Of a DNA stretch of 64,000 nt, positions 8,949-17,067 are shown piece by piece. Source of the stretch: Rhodospirillaceae bacterium (lineage in GTDB: Bacteria > Pseudomonadota > Alphaproteobacteria > GCA-2731375); the NCBI GenBank assembly GCA_018701215.1, contig JABIWH010000021.1:84434-148433 (forward strand), written 5' to 3'. The notes beneath the pieces were generated by a model, which worked only from the letters and a program-made list of their open reading frames with translations, was not told the DNA's origin and did no database searches. Position 1 is the first letter of the stretch. Every line of letters starts with the position of its first letter. The position numbers and the translations under genes were made by a program.

Positions 8949-10118
8949 ATGGATTTTGGCTTTAGCGAAGAGAACGAGGCGTTTCGCGCCGGGATCAAGG
9001 CATTCATCGCAGAGAATGTCTCACCCGCGATTATCCAGGAGATGCAGGATGGCGCGCACGGCGCCGGCATCGGCCCTTTGACTCGTGATCTTATCCTCAA
9101 GATTGGCGAGCGCGGCTGGATCGGTATGAGCTGGCCCAAGGAGTACGGCGGGCGCGAGGCCGACATCATTGATCAGTATATTTTCGAGGAAGAACTCGCC
9201 CGCGCCCGCGTGCCGCTTAACCTGGGTAATTTCATCGAACAGGCCCCGGCGATCATGAAAGCCGGCACCGAGGCGCAGAAAAAATACTTCCTGCCCCGCC
9301 TGGTGCGGGGTGAGGTGACTTTCGCGCTTGGTTACAGCGAACCCAGCGGCGGCACCGATCTGGCGTCATTGAAGACCCGGGCGGTGGAGGACGACGACGG
9401 CTATGTCATCAACGGTCAGAAGGTCTTCACCACCCGTGCCGAATCCTCGTCGCACATCTACCTGATGGCCCGCACCGATCCGGATGCACCAAAACACCAA
9501 GGCATCTCCATCTTTCTTGTGCCCATGGACACGCCCGGCATCACCGTGCGGCCGTTGTGGACACTGCCAGGCGGGCGCACCAACGAGGTATTTCTCGAGG
9601 ATGTGCGGGTGTCCAAGGACACCATGTTGGGGCAGAAAAACGGCGGCTGGAATATCGGCGCCTCCGCCCTCAACCTTGGCCGCGCCGGTGCCAGGCGTTA
9701 TTGCATCTATGTCTCGCCGTTCGAGGATTTGTTGAAGTACCTGCAAACCGACGAACTTGGCCGCGACATCGCCAAGGACCCGGTGACCCAGGACAAGGTT
9801 GCCGAATTGTATTGCGAGGCCCAGGTCGCCAGGCTGTTCACCATGCGCAGCCTGTCCATGGTGCGGCGCGGGCAAAATCCACCGTACGAAATATCGTCAG
9901 AAAAAATCTGGGGCCCGGAATTCCAAGTCCGCACCACGGAAGCGGCAAGCCAGATCCTCGGCGCCTATCATCAGCTGTGGGATGGCGACGGCGCGCCGGA
10001 CGGCGGCAACTTTCCCCGCCAATACGTCAACGCCATGGTCTCTACTTTCGGCCACGGCAGCACCCAGGTCATGCGCACCGCCATCGCCCGGCGCGGCCTT
10101 GACCTGCCCAGAGATTAA
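8949..10118 (+). CDS. Acyl-CoA dehydrogenase family protein, probable non-catalytic partner subunit
   Basis: A 389-residue flavoprotein fold. The N-terminal helical domain starts MDFGFSEENEAFRAGIKAF. The middle-domain signature FALGYSEPSGGTDLASLKT and INGQKVFTTRAE are present. The C-terminal region reads LGAYHQLWDGDG where an active dehydrogenase has a Gly-Gly-x-Gly-Tyr and then a catalytic Glu; that Glu is not evident. The next gene, 18 bases downstream, has it. Such unequal pairs form alpha2-beta2 dehydrogenases for bulky side chains (for example steroid catabolism). GGAGG precedes the ATG. Confidence 0.87.
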   Translation: MDFGFSEENEAFRAGIKAFIAENVSPAIIQEMQDGAHGAGIGPLTRDLILKIGERGWIGMSWPKEYGGREADIIDQYIFEEELARARVPLNLGNFIEQAPAIMKAGTEAQKKYFLPRLVRGEVTFALGYSEPSGGTDLASLKTRAVEDDDGYVINGQKVFTTRAESSSHIYLMARTDPDAPKHQGISIFLVPMDTPGITVRPLWTLPGGRTNEVFLEDVRVSKDTMLGQKNGGWNIGASALNLGRAGARRYCIYVSPFEDLLKYLQTDELGRDIAKDPVTQDKVAELYCEAQVARLFTMRSLSMVRRGQNPPYEISSEKIWGPEFQVRTTEAASQILGAYHQLWDGDGAPDGGNFPRQYVNAMVSTFGHGSTQVMRTAIARRGLDLPRD

Positions 10119-10136
10119 TGGGGAGCGTAGTCAATC

Positions 10137-11282
10137 ATGGACGTCTTGCTGAATGAAGATGAAGAAATGATCCGCGACGGCGTGCGGCGTTTCTTCCAGG
10201 CGGAATGCGGTGTACCGCGTGTGCGCGCGATCGAGGATGACGAAGCGCGGACCGACCTGGACCTGTGGCGGCAATTGGCCGAACTGGGCTGGTTGGGGCT
10301 TGCCCTGCCGGCGGCCTATGGCGGCGGCGAGGCGCCCTTCACGCAGCTGACCCTGTTGTTCGAGGAAGCCGGCCGCGCTCTGGCCCCGGTGCCCCTGCAT
10401 CCGCACATGGTCGCCGCCTTGACGTTGGCCGCGGCGGTGGAGCGCGGGGACTGCGGCCCGCTGGCGGAGACCGTGATCAGCGGCGCCTGCATGGGCGAAA
10501 GCCTGTTAACCTGGGCCTGGGACGAACGGCTGCCGAATATCGGACCCGAAGTGGTCACCCTTAACGCCATCGCCGATGGCAACGGCTGGCGCCTGAATGG
10601 CACCAAGCAAATGGTCGAGGCATTCGAAATCGCCGACTATTGCCTGGTCGCCGTGCGTACGGACGCCAGCCAAACAGCCGCTGGCGGTATCACCTTGCTG
10701 CTGGTCGAACCTGGCGCGGAGGGCATTTCCTCAACCACGCAACGTACTCTCGGCGGCGATCATCAGTCCGAGGTTCAATTCGACAACGTCTATGTTGGCG
10801 GCGATGCCCTGGTCGGACGGGTGGACGACGGTTGGGATCTTGCGCGGCCCATGCTGGAACGGGCCATGGTATTGAACTGCGCCATGATCGTAGGCGCCAC
10901 GCGCCGGGCCGCCGAGCGGGCCTTTGACTACGCCAAGGAGCGCATCGCCTTTGGCCACCCCATTGGTTCGTTCCAGGCCATCCAGCATACCTGCGCCGAT
11001 ATGATCACCTGGGTCGATGGCGCCGAATTGCTGACCCGGGAAGCCGCCTGGCATATCGCCCAAGGCATGGATGCGGCCCTGGCGGCGGCGGCGGCGAAGT
11101 CTTTTGCCAATGAACGCTGCCAAATGGTGCTGCGCGAGGCCAACCAGATCCACGGTGGTTATGCCCAGGTTTATGAGTACGACCAACAGCTCTGGTACCG
11201 CCGGGCCGCCGCCTGGACAATGCGCCTGGGCACCTCGACCGAACATCGACGAACCGTGGCACGGGCGCTGGAATTGCAATAA
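10137..11282 (+). CDS. Acyl-CoA dehydrogenase family protein, probable catalytic subunit
   Basis: A 381-residue acyl-CoA dehydrogenase starting MDVLLNEDEEMIRDGVRRFF. It lacks a clear copy of the usual FAD-binding middle-domain T-E/S-P sequence (the equivalent reads LTWAWDERLPNIG). Its C-terminus has QIHGGYAQVYEYDQQLWYRR, with a Glu where medium-chain enzymes carry the catalytic base. Together with the preceding gene it gives one middle-domain-competent and one catalytic chain. GGGGAG lies 13 bases upstream of the ATG. Expected to be in one transcript with 8949-10118 and the GFA gene. Confidence 0.87.
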   Translation: MDVLLNEDEEMIRDGVRRFFQAECGVPRVRAIEDDEARTDLDLWRQLAELGWLGLALPAAYGGGEAPFTQLTLLFEEAGRALAPVPLHPHMVAALTLAAAVERGDCGPLAETVISGACMGESLLTWAWDERLPNIGPEVVTLNAIADGNGWRLNGTKQMVEAFEIADYCLVAVRTDASQTAAGGITLLLVEPGAEGISSTTQRTLGGDHQSEVQFDNVYVGGDALVGRVDDGWDLARPMLERAMVLNCAMIVGATRRAAERAFDYAKERIAFGHPIGSFQAIQHTCADMITWVDGAELLTREAAWHIAQGMDAALAAAAAKSFANERCQMVLREANQIHGGYAQVYEYDQQLWYRRAAAWTMRLGTSTEHRRTVARALELQ

Positions 11283-11306
11283 ATAGACCATCAAGGGGAG
11301 AATGAT

Positions 11307-12158
11307 ATGATCAGGGGAAGCTGTCTCTGCGGATCGGTAGGTTGGGAAATCCATGGCCCGGTCGGCAACATGAGCCATTGCCATTGTTCCATCTGCCGCA
11401 AGGCCCATGGCGCACCGTTCGCCACCTATCTCTCGACCGACATGGACAGTTATCGCCTGGTCACGGGCGAGGGGACAATCCGGCGGTACGAATCCTCGCC
11501 GGGTTTCAGCCGATCTTTTTGCGCCACCTGCGGCTCGGTCGTGCCCATGCGCGTGGGCGAAGGGAGAATAGCGATCCCCGCCGGCTGCCTCGACGACGAC
11601 CCCGGTATCCGGCCCAGCATGCACATCTTTGCCGCCTCCAAGGCGCCCTGGCACCCGATCACCGACAATCTGCCGCGCCATAATGCCTACTCCGCCGAGA
11701 GCACCTTGAGTGAAGTGGCGCCGCCGGCGGGCGGCAGTGCGGCACCGGGTATCTTGCATGGCTCGTGCCTGTGCGGCGGCGTCGCCTTTGAAATCAACGA
11801 GCCGTTCAAGGTCGTGCACAATTGCCATTGCGGCCGTTGCCGCAAGGCGCGGGCGGCGGCGCACACCACCAACGGCTTTATCTCCATCGACGGGATAAGA
11901 TTTCTAAAGGGCGAGGATTTGTTGCTTAGCTATAAGGTGCCGGAAGCAAAAACCTATACCCCGACCTTCTGCCGGGTCTGTGGCGCCGGCATGCCAAGAC
12001 TACGGCAGGAAACCGGCAATGCCATCATCCCCTTGGGTAGCCTTGACGGCGACCCAGGCCGGGGCGCGGAGGATCATATTTTTGCCGGCTCCAAGGCACC
12101 CTGGTACGACATCACCGGCAATCTGCCCCAGTTCGACGAGATGCCGCCGGCTGTGTAA
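11307..12158 (+). CDS. Tandem-domain GFA family protein (two GFA/CENP-V zinc domains)
   Basis: A 283-residue protein made of two copies of the GFA fold, which binds structural and catalytic zinc; family members include glutathione-dependent formaldehyde-activating enzyme. Domain 1 (about 1 to 130) has C6, C8, C25, C27, C30, C72 and C75. Domain 2 (about 148 to 275) has C154, C156, C173, C175, C178, C222 and C225. All seven family cysteines are kept in both copies, and both end in a related SKAPW segment, so this is an internal duplication. Single-domain members are usually 120 to 160 residues. AAGGGGAG lies just upstream of the ATG. The linked dehydrogenases suggest handling of a thiol adduct or aldehyde; that is inference. 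Confidence 0.85.
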   Translation: MIRGSCLCGSVGWEIHGPVGNMSHCHCSICRKAHGAPFATYLSTDMDSYRLVTGEGTIRRYESSPGFSRSFCATCGSVVPMRVGEGRIAIPAGCLDDDPGIRPSMHIFAASKAPWHPITDNLPRHNAYSAESTLSEVAPPAGGSAAPGILHGSCLCGGVAFEINEPFKVVHNCHCGRCRKARAAAHTTNGFISIDGIRFLKGEDLLLSYKVPEAKTYTPTFCRVCGAGMPRLRQETGNAIIPLGSLDGDPGRGAEDHIFAGSKAPWYDITGNLPQFDEMPPAV

Positions 12159-12221
12159 TCACGGCCATTCAGATCAATTGAAATTGCATCGCGGCCCCGC
12201 CCCTGTGGTATCCTGACCGCC

Positions 12222-13571
12222 ATGAATGTACCTGACGTAACGCCTTCGGCGACACCTCACGGCAAGCCAGGCTTGCCGTTCTTTTATGGTTGGGTGGTAA
12301 TGGCGATCGCCTTTATCACCATGGGCATCGGGGTGAATTCGCGCACCGCATTTTCATTGTTATTCCCACCCATTTTGGACGAATTCGGTTGGAGCCGGGG
12401 CAGCCTGGCGGCGACCTTTTCCATCGGTTTTGTCGTCTCCGCCCTGATCACGCCGCTGATCGGCATGATGATGGACCGGGTCGGCCCGCGCGTGGTTTTG
12501 CCCACCGGCGCGGTCCTGGTCAGCACGGGTTTAATGGCCGCCACCTATGGTACCGCGCCCTGGCATTTTTACCTGACCCTGGGCGTGCTGGTGGTCGGCG
12601 GCTCCATCTTCATGAGTTATATCGGCCATACGCTGTTTCTGCCGAACTGGTTCACCCGGCGGCGGGGTCTGGCGTTGGGCCTGGCCTTTGCCGGCGTCGG
12701 CATCGGCTCGGTGACAATATTTCCCTGGATGCAGCATTCCATTGATACCGCCGGCTGGCGGCAAAGCTGCTGGGTCCTGGCCTTTATCATTCTTGCCGTG
12801 GTCGTACCCTTGAATGTGCTGTTCCAACGGCACAAGCCGCAGGATATGGGCCTACTGCCGGACGGCGCCGAGGCGCCGAGCGCGGCAGCGGAAGAAAACG
12901 GCGTGGCGGTTGACCGTGCTGTCGTTGACAGCGCCTGGTGTCAAACTGAATGGACCTTGTCACGGGCCGTGCGCACGGCCCGTTTTTGGTGGCTGATGGC
13001 GTCCTTCATCGGTGCGCTCTACGTCTGGTACGCGGTTCAGGTGCATCAGACCCGCTATCTGATCGACGTCGGGATTTCAGCGGAAACGGCGGCCCTGGCA
13101 CTTGGCCTGGTCGGCCTGGCCGGGGTGGTGGGTCAGATCATGATCGGTCATCTGTCCGACCGCATGGGGCGGGAATGGGCCTATACCCTGGCGCTGTTGG
13201 GCTTTCTGAGTACTTATGGCTGCCTTTACGTGTTGCGCCAATGGCCCCAGGACTGGCTGATGTATCTGATGGTCGCCTTGCAGGGATTTCTGGGCTATGG
13301 CACCTCGACCGTATTCGCGGCAACGCCGGCGGATCTGTTCGCGGGCAAGCAATACGGCCTGATCTTTGGCGTCATGGCCACCGCAGCCTCCGCCGGTGCC
13401 GCGCTGGGCCCGTGGCTAACCGGGCTGTCGTTCGATATTCAAGGCAACTATGACCGGGCCTTCGCCCTGGCCATGGTGGTCTGCCTGATCTCCATATCCG
13501 CCATGTGGCTGGCCGCCCCGCGCAAGGTTCGCCTGGTGCCGGGCCGCATACCGGCCGCTTTGGACGACTAG
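12222..13571 (+). CDS. MFS transporter (OFA/MCT-like)
   Basis: A 449-residue major facilitator with about 12 hydrophobic segments. The first is near residues 20 to 45 (FFYGWVVMAIAFITMGIGV). The MFS signature loop between helices 2 and 3 appears as GMMMDRVGPRVVL, and its second-half counterpart as GHLSDRMGREWAY. The central cytosolic loop at about 205 to 240 is Ala/Glu-rich. The W-rich start and overall pattern resemble monocarboxylate and oxalate/formate carriers. It follows the dehydrogenase and GFA genes on the same strand, so it may import the acid that they process. Its TAG stop lies inside the terminal repeat of the 13568-13686 element. Confidence 0.85.
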   Translation: MNVPDVTPSATPHGKPGLPFFYGWVVMAIAFITMGIGVNSRTAFSLLFPPILDEFGWSRGSLAATFSIGFVVSALITPLIGMMMDRVGPRVVLPTGAVLVSTGLMAATYGTAPWHFYLTLGVLVVGGSIFMSYIGHTLFLPNWFTRRRGLALGLAFAGVGIGSVTIFPWMQHSIDTAGWRQSCWVLAFIILAVVVPLNVLFQRHKPQDMGLLPDGAEAPSAAAEENGVAVDRAVVDSAWCQTEWTLSRAVRTARFWWLMASFIGALYVWYAVQVHQTRYLIDVGISAETAALALGLVGLAGVVGQIMIGHLSDRMGREWAYTLALLGFLSTYGCLYVLRQWPQDWLMYLMVALQGFLGYGTSTVFAATPADLFAGKQYGLIFGVMATAASAGAALGPWLTGLSFDIQGNYDRAFALAMVVCLISISAMWLAAPRKVRLVPGRIPAALDD

Positions 13572-13686
13572 AGCAATTTTCAATTAATCGGAGTCGCCAC
13601 CGTAGCTTATTTGGCGCGACGTTAGTAATTGGTTCAATTGCTCGATTCTTAAGAGTCTGAGCGCATTTTCTTCGAATGCGCTCTAG
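13568..13686. repeat. MITE-like palindromic element with CTAGAGC/GCTCTAG ends
   Basis: A 119-base segment between two converging genes. It begins CTAGAGC (13568-13574) and ends GCTCTAG (13680-13686), perfect 7-base terminal inverted repeats. Nested arms are GAGCAATT (13571-13578) with AATTGCTC (13636-13643), and a 9-base stem at 13659-13683. The terminal CTAG gives the TAG stop of the MFS gene on one side and of the luciferase-like gene on the other. It carries no gene. Similar palindromic intergenic repeats are common in alphaproteobacteria, but I cannot show a second copy in this window. Confidence 0.55.
13659..13683. terminator. Bidirectional hairpin between converging genes
   Basis: The 9-base arms GAGCGCATT and AATGCGCTC enclose a 7-base loop. 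The hairpin sits between the MFS gene (plus) and the luciferase-like gene (minus). There is no long T-run on either side, so termination strength is uncertain. It is the right arm of the 13568-13686 element. Confidence 0.45.
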
Positions 13687-14699
13687 CTGGCGGCGGCATC
13701 CTTCAGACGGGGTGCGACTTCCGTGGCGAATGTCTCCAACGAGGCGCGCATATCGCCCGGACGCAGCCCCGGCGGCACGGCCCAGGTGACAAAGTCCGTG
13801 ACGCGGTTCTTTTTGATGAAGGCGTTCAATTCCTCGACGCAATTATCCACGTCGCCGACCACCCAATTTTGCGAAATCCGCTCCTTATCCTGATCCGGCG
13901 GGGCGCCACGGCCCGCGGCCTTGAAAGCGTTGGCATAATATTCCATGCGGAAACGTTCGGCGGCACGCACTGCCGGCCAGTCGCCGTCCCTGTCATTGGT
14001 CACGAAACAAGGTTTGATGATGCCGACACGGTAGTCATCGGGATCGCGGCCATCGGCCCGCAAGGCATCGAGCCAGACCTGGATGGTTGTCTCGTACGGC
14101 CCTTGGGGCAGCAGATGGGCATTGAAGCGGGCGGCGCGCAGGGCGCCGGCCTGCGACGACGCGGCAACCCACAAAGGCGGGCCGCCGGGCTGGATATAGT
14201 CGGGCTTGATGATGACATTTTCCGCCGTGTAACGCTTGCCCTTGAAACTGAAACGCTCGCCGCTGAAACAGCGGGTCAAAACTTCCAGGCCCTCGTCGGT
14301 GCGCGAGACCCGTTGTTTTATCGCCAGGCCATAGCCGTCAAAATCCTGGGGCACATAGCCCAGGCCAACGCCCAGTTCGACCCGGCCACCGCTAAGATTA
14401 TCCAACACCGCCAGATCCTCGGCCATGCGCACGGGTTGGTATAGCGGCAGAATGGATATGTCCGAGGAAAATCGGACTGTCTTGGTCCGCGCCGCCATTG
14501 CTGCGGCCACGGGCACCCAGGACGGCAAATAGCCGTCATCGACGAAATGATGTTCGGTGAACCAGATCAAATCAATGCCGAGGCTTTCCAACCAGACCGC
14601 CTGGTCCAGGATTTCGGCATAGAAATCCTGGTTGGAGATACCGGAAGTGGCTGGATTGCGAAAATCGTAGACGACCCCGATGCGCAGCTGCGGTTTCAT
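13683..14699 (-). CDS. LLM class flavin-dependent oxidoreductase (luciferase-like)
   Basis: A 338-residue TIM-barrel flavin monooxygenase of the bacterial luciferase superfamily. It contains WLESLGIDLIWFTEHHFVDD near residue 35 to 55, LPLYQPVRMAEDLAVLDNLSGGRVELGVGLGY near 95 to 130, and a C-terminal FATEVAPRL. These enzymes use reduced FMN (or F420 relatives) to oxidise small organic compounds. ATG 14699 was chosen over the upstream TTG because GGAG lies 9 bases before it. It is divergent from the alcohol dehydrogenase, with about 90 bases between them. The substrate is unknown; the neighbours suggest catabolism. Confidence 0.85.
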   Translation of the reverse strand: MKPQLRIGVVYDFRNPATSGISNQDFYAEILDQAVWLESLGIDLIWFTEHHFVDDGYLPSWVPVAAAMAARTKTVRFSSDISILPLYQPVRMAEDLAVLDNLSGGRVELGVGLGYVPQDFDGYGLAIKQRVSRTDEGLEVLTRCFSGERFSFKGKRYTAENVIIKPDYIQPGGPPLWVAASSQAGALRAARFNAHLLPQGPYETTIQVWLDALRADGRDPDDYRVGIIKPCFVTNDRDGDWPAVRAAERFRMEYYANAFKAAGRGAPPDQDKERISQNWVVGDVDNCVEELNAFIKKNRVTDFVTWAVPPGLRPGDMRASLETFATEVAPRLKDAAAS

Positions 14700-14789
14700 G
14701 TTTCTCAACTCCCAATCACCATTGTTATCAGCACGCCAACCGCGCTAGTCTCGGATCAAACAAGCCATAAGACCAGAGGAGATTTCCCC

Positions 14790-15884
14790 ATGAAAGCTGC
14801 CGTCCTGTACGAACCCCACACACCGTTGGTCATTGAAGAGATCAGCACCAAAAAGCCTGGCCCCCATGAAGTCCTCCTCAACACGGCCTTTGCCGGACTG
14901 TGCCATTCTGATCTGCATTTCATCGAGGGCCTGTACCCCCATCCCCTGCCGGTCGTCCTCGGCCATGAAAGCGCCGGCATCGTCGAAATGGTCGGTTCGG
15001 AAGTAACCTATGTAAAGCCCGGCGATCATGTGATCACCTGCCTGTCGGTGTTTTGCGGCACCTGCGAGCAATGTACCTCCGGCCGTCCGGTCATCTGCAC
15101 CAACACGGACGTCAAGATGGCGCCGGGCCAGGCCAAGCGCCTTGAATGGGAAAAGGCGGATCAGTTGCACACCTTTACCAACCTGTCGTCCTTCGCCGAG
15201 CAGATGCTGGTGCATGAAAATTCGCTGGTGAAGATACAGAACGACATGCCCCTGGACCGCGCCGCCCTGATTGGCTGCGGCGTGATCACCGGCTTTGGCG
15301 CAGCGGTGAACACCGCCAACGTGCGTTTCGGCGAAACCGTCGCCGTGATCGGCTGCGGCGGCGTCGGCATGGCGGCCATCAACGGTGCCCATGTGGCGGG
15401 CGCGGGCCGGATCTTTGCGGTTGATACCAACCCGGTCAAACTGCAACTGGCCACCAAACTGGGCGCCACGGATCTTATCAACCCCAATGATGGCGACCCG
15501 GTCGAACAAATCATGGAAGCGACCAAGGGCGGCGTCAATCACGCCATCGAATGCCTGGGCCTGAAAAAAACCGCCGAACAATCGTTCGAAATGCTGGCGG
15601 TGGGCGGCACCGCCACCATCGTCGGCATGGTACCGTTTGACGAGAAGATCGAGATCTCGGGCTTTGCATTTCTGCGCGAGCGCCGCATCCAGGGTTCGTC
15701 CATGGGTTCAAACCGCTTCCGCACCGACATGCCGCGCCTGATCGATCTTTACCAACAGGGCCGTCTGCATCTGGACGACTGGATCTCCGACAAGATCCAG
15801 TTGAGCGAGATCAACGAGGGCTTCACCGCCATGAAGGAAGGCCGCGCCGTCCGCTCGTTGATCGATTTCGGCATCGCGCCCTAG
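14790..15884 (+). CDS. Zinc-dependent alcohol dehydrogenase (class III-like)
   Basis: A 364-residue medium-chain dehydrogenase. Catalytic zinc ligands are C38 in GLCHSDLH, H59 in VLGHESAG, and a third Cys in the AALIGCGV segment. The structural zinc site is C89, C92, C95 and C103. The NAD motif GCGGVGMAAI is near residue 190, and Asp after strand 2 (FAVDTNPVK) indicates NAD. The overall pattern matches the glutathione- or mycothiol-dependent formaldehyde dehydrogenase branch. The frame is open from 14547, but ATG 14790 has AGAGGAG about 8 bases upstream and starts at the family's usual position. A GFA protein at 11307 may act on a related thiol adduct. Confidence 0.87.
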   Translation: MKAAVLYEPHTPLVIEEISTKKPGPHEVLLNTAFAGLCHSDLHFIEGLYPHPLPVVLGHESAGIVEMVGSEVTYVKPGDHVITCLSVFCGTCEQCTSGRPVICTNTDVKMAPGQAKRLEWEKADQLHTFTNLSSFAEQMLVHENSLVKIQNDMPLDRAALIGCGVITGFGAAVNTANVRFGETVAVIGCGGVGMAAINGAHVAGAGRIFAVDTNPVKLQLATKLGATDLINPNDGDPVEQIMEATKGGVNHAIECLGLKKTAEQSFEMLAVGGTATIVGMVPFDEKIEISGFAFLRERRIQGSSMGSNRFRTDMPRLIDLYQQGRLHLDDWISDKIQLSEINEGFTAMKEGRAVRSLIDFGIAP

Positions 15885-15953
15885 CACGAACGGCGCGGCG
15901 TCATATGGCTGCCTGGATAATTCCTTCAACGGCTGCCTGTTGCGCCCATACAA

Positions 15954-15981
15954 TTGGACGCACAAGGCCCTGCTGTATAAG
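15954..15981 (+). promoter_or_regulatory. Candidate sigma-70 promoter for the TctCBA operon
   Basis: TTGGAC (15954-15959) and TATAAG (15976-15981) are 16 bases apart, with a purine-rich AAAGGGGG ribosome site and ATG 16027 following. The spacing and position fit transcription of the tctC gene. This is a motif match only. Confidence 0.45.
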
Positions 15982-16026
15982 GTGGCCGGCGATAACATTA
16001 TCCGAAGCTTAAAGGGGGATATTCCG

Positions 16027-16986
16027 ATGATAAAGTTACGTACTCTTATTGGCATTGCCGTGGCCGCAACAGTTGGCCTTTCCGTGGCGCCCGCGCACGC
16101 TGCCGCGCCGTCATGCAGTACCGCGAAACTGATCGTGCCTTGGGGCCCAGGCGGCGGTACCGCCGTGCTGTTCGGTCTGTTTGAAAAATACATGAACCAG
16201 CATGGCGCCAAGCCGAAGATCAAGGTCGTGACCATGCCTGGTCAGGCCGGCAACAAAGGCGCCAAGGAAGCCGTCAAGGCCAAGGCCGATGGCTGTACGC
16301 TTTTCGCTATCCACCAAAGCGCCATTATTTCCTATCTGAGCAAACGGGTACCATTCAACTGGGACGGCTTTGACACGGTCGCGCATCTGACGGTTACGCC
16401 GAGCATTCTGGCGGCAAGCCCGAAATCCCCCTTCAACGACTATGCCGGGATGCTTAAGCATCTGAAGGCCAATCCGGGCCAGGTAAAAACCGGCGCCTCC
16501 ATTGGCGCCACCAGCCACTTCATCTGGTTGATGTTTGGCGAGAAGACCGGCACCTCCAACAAGTTCATCCCCGTGCAGGGCGGCACCGGCAAGCGGAAGC
16601 AGCTGCTGATGAACGATACCTTCCTGCTTGGTGAAATGAATGAAGCCGCGGCCAAGAAGGAATTGACCAGTGGCGCCCTGAAACCGCTCGCCATCGCGGC
16701 GGTAAAACGCTCGCCCACCTTCCCGGATGTTCCCACATTGCAGGAAAAAGGCGTTGATCTGATCCATGCCTTGAACCGTGGCATCGTTGTGCCCAAGGGA
16801 ACGCCGAAAGATGTCATCGATCATTGGGCGGCGGCATTCAAAAAGCCCCTTCAGGATCCGGCTTTCGTGAAGCAAATTGCGGCGAAAGGGACCGGCCTGG
16901 AATACAAGGGGCCGAAAGCATATGCCGATTGGTTCCAGTCGCAGACGGCGATCTACGCCAAGGTACACGCGATGATCAGCAAATAG
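16027..16986 (+). CDS. Tripartite tricarboxylate transporter substrate-binding protein (TctC/BUG family)
   Basis: A 319-residue periplasmic binding protein. The signal peptide is the first about 27 residues (IGIAVAATVGLSVAPAHA, cleavage after AHA). The mature protein opens with STAKLIVPWGPGGGTA. Most family members read GGGTD at this place, so the Ala is notable. MPGQAGNKGAKEA and PKGTPKDVIDHW are typical of the family. It captures a carboxylate and delivers it to the TctA/TctB membrane parts encoded next. AAAGGGGG precedes ATG 16027, and the frame further upstream is unlikely to be used. The ligand is unknown. Confidence 0.87.
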   Translation: MIKLRTLIGIAVAATVGLSVAPAHAAAPSCSTAKLIVPWGPGGGTAVLFGLFEKYMNQHGAKPKIKVVTMPGQAGNKGAKEAVKAKADGCTLFAIHQSAIISYLSKRVPFNWDGFDTVAHLTVTPSILAASPKSPFNDYAGMLKHLKANPGQVKTGASIGATSHFIWLMFGEKTGTSNKFIPVQGGTGKRKQLLMNDTFLLGEMNEAAAKKELTSGALKPLAIAAVKRSPTFPDVPTLQEKGVDLIHALNRGIVVPKGTPKDVIDHWAAAFKKPLQDPAFVKQIAAKGTGLEYKGPKAYADWFQSQTAIYAKVHAMISK

Positions 16987-17003
16987 CCATCATGGCAATC
17001 GTG

Positions 17004-17045
17004 CCTGCAACGCCGCGCGTGGGTTCCCGCGCAGGGCGTTGCGGG
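17004..17045 (+). promoter_or_regulatory. Strong intercistronic stem-loop between tctC and tctB
   Basis: CAACGCC (17008-17014) pairs with GGCGTTG (17035-17041). The inner GCGCG pairs with CGCGC, and flanking bases extend the stem to 17004-17045 with one or two wobbles. No T-run follows. Hairpins at this place often protect the binding-protein part of a polycistronic mRNA and so raise its share; that role is inferred. Confidence 0.5.
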
Positions 17046-17067
17046 TACGGGCCGTGCATCGTTTGAT

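Noticed and set aside
10731..11864. Minus-strand open frame of 377 codons opposite the second acyl-CoA dehydrogenase and GFA genes
   Set aside because: Antisense shadow. It spans two unrelated real genes and shows no recognisable domain.
7836..12158. Nitroalkane degradation pathway as a firm call
   Set aside because: The nitronate monooxygenase family is broad, and no nitroalkane- or nitrite-handling gene is nearby. Only the family name is supported.
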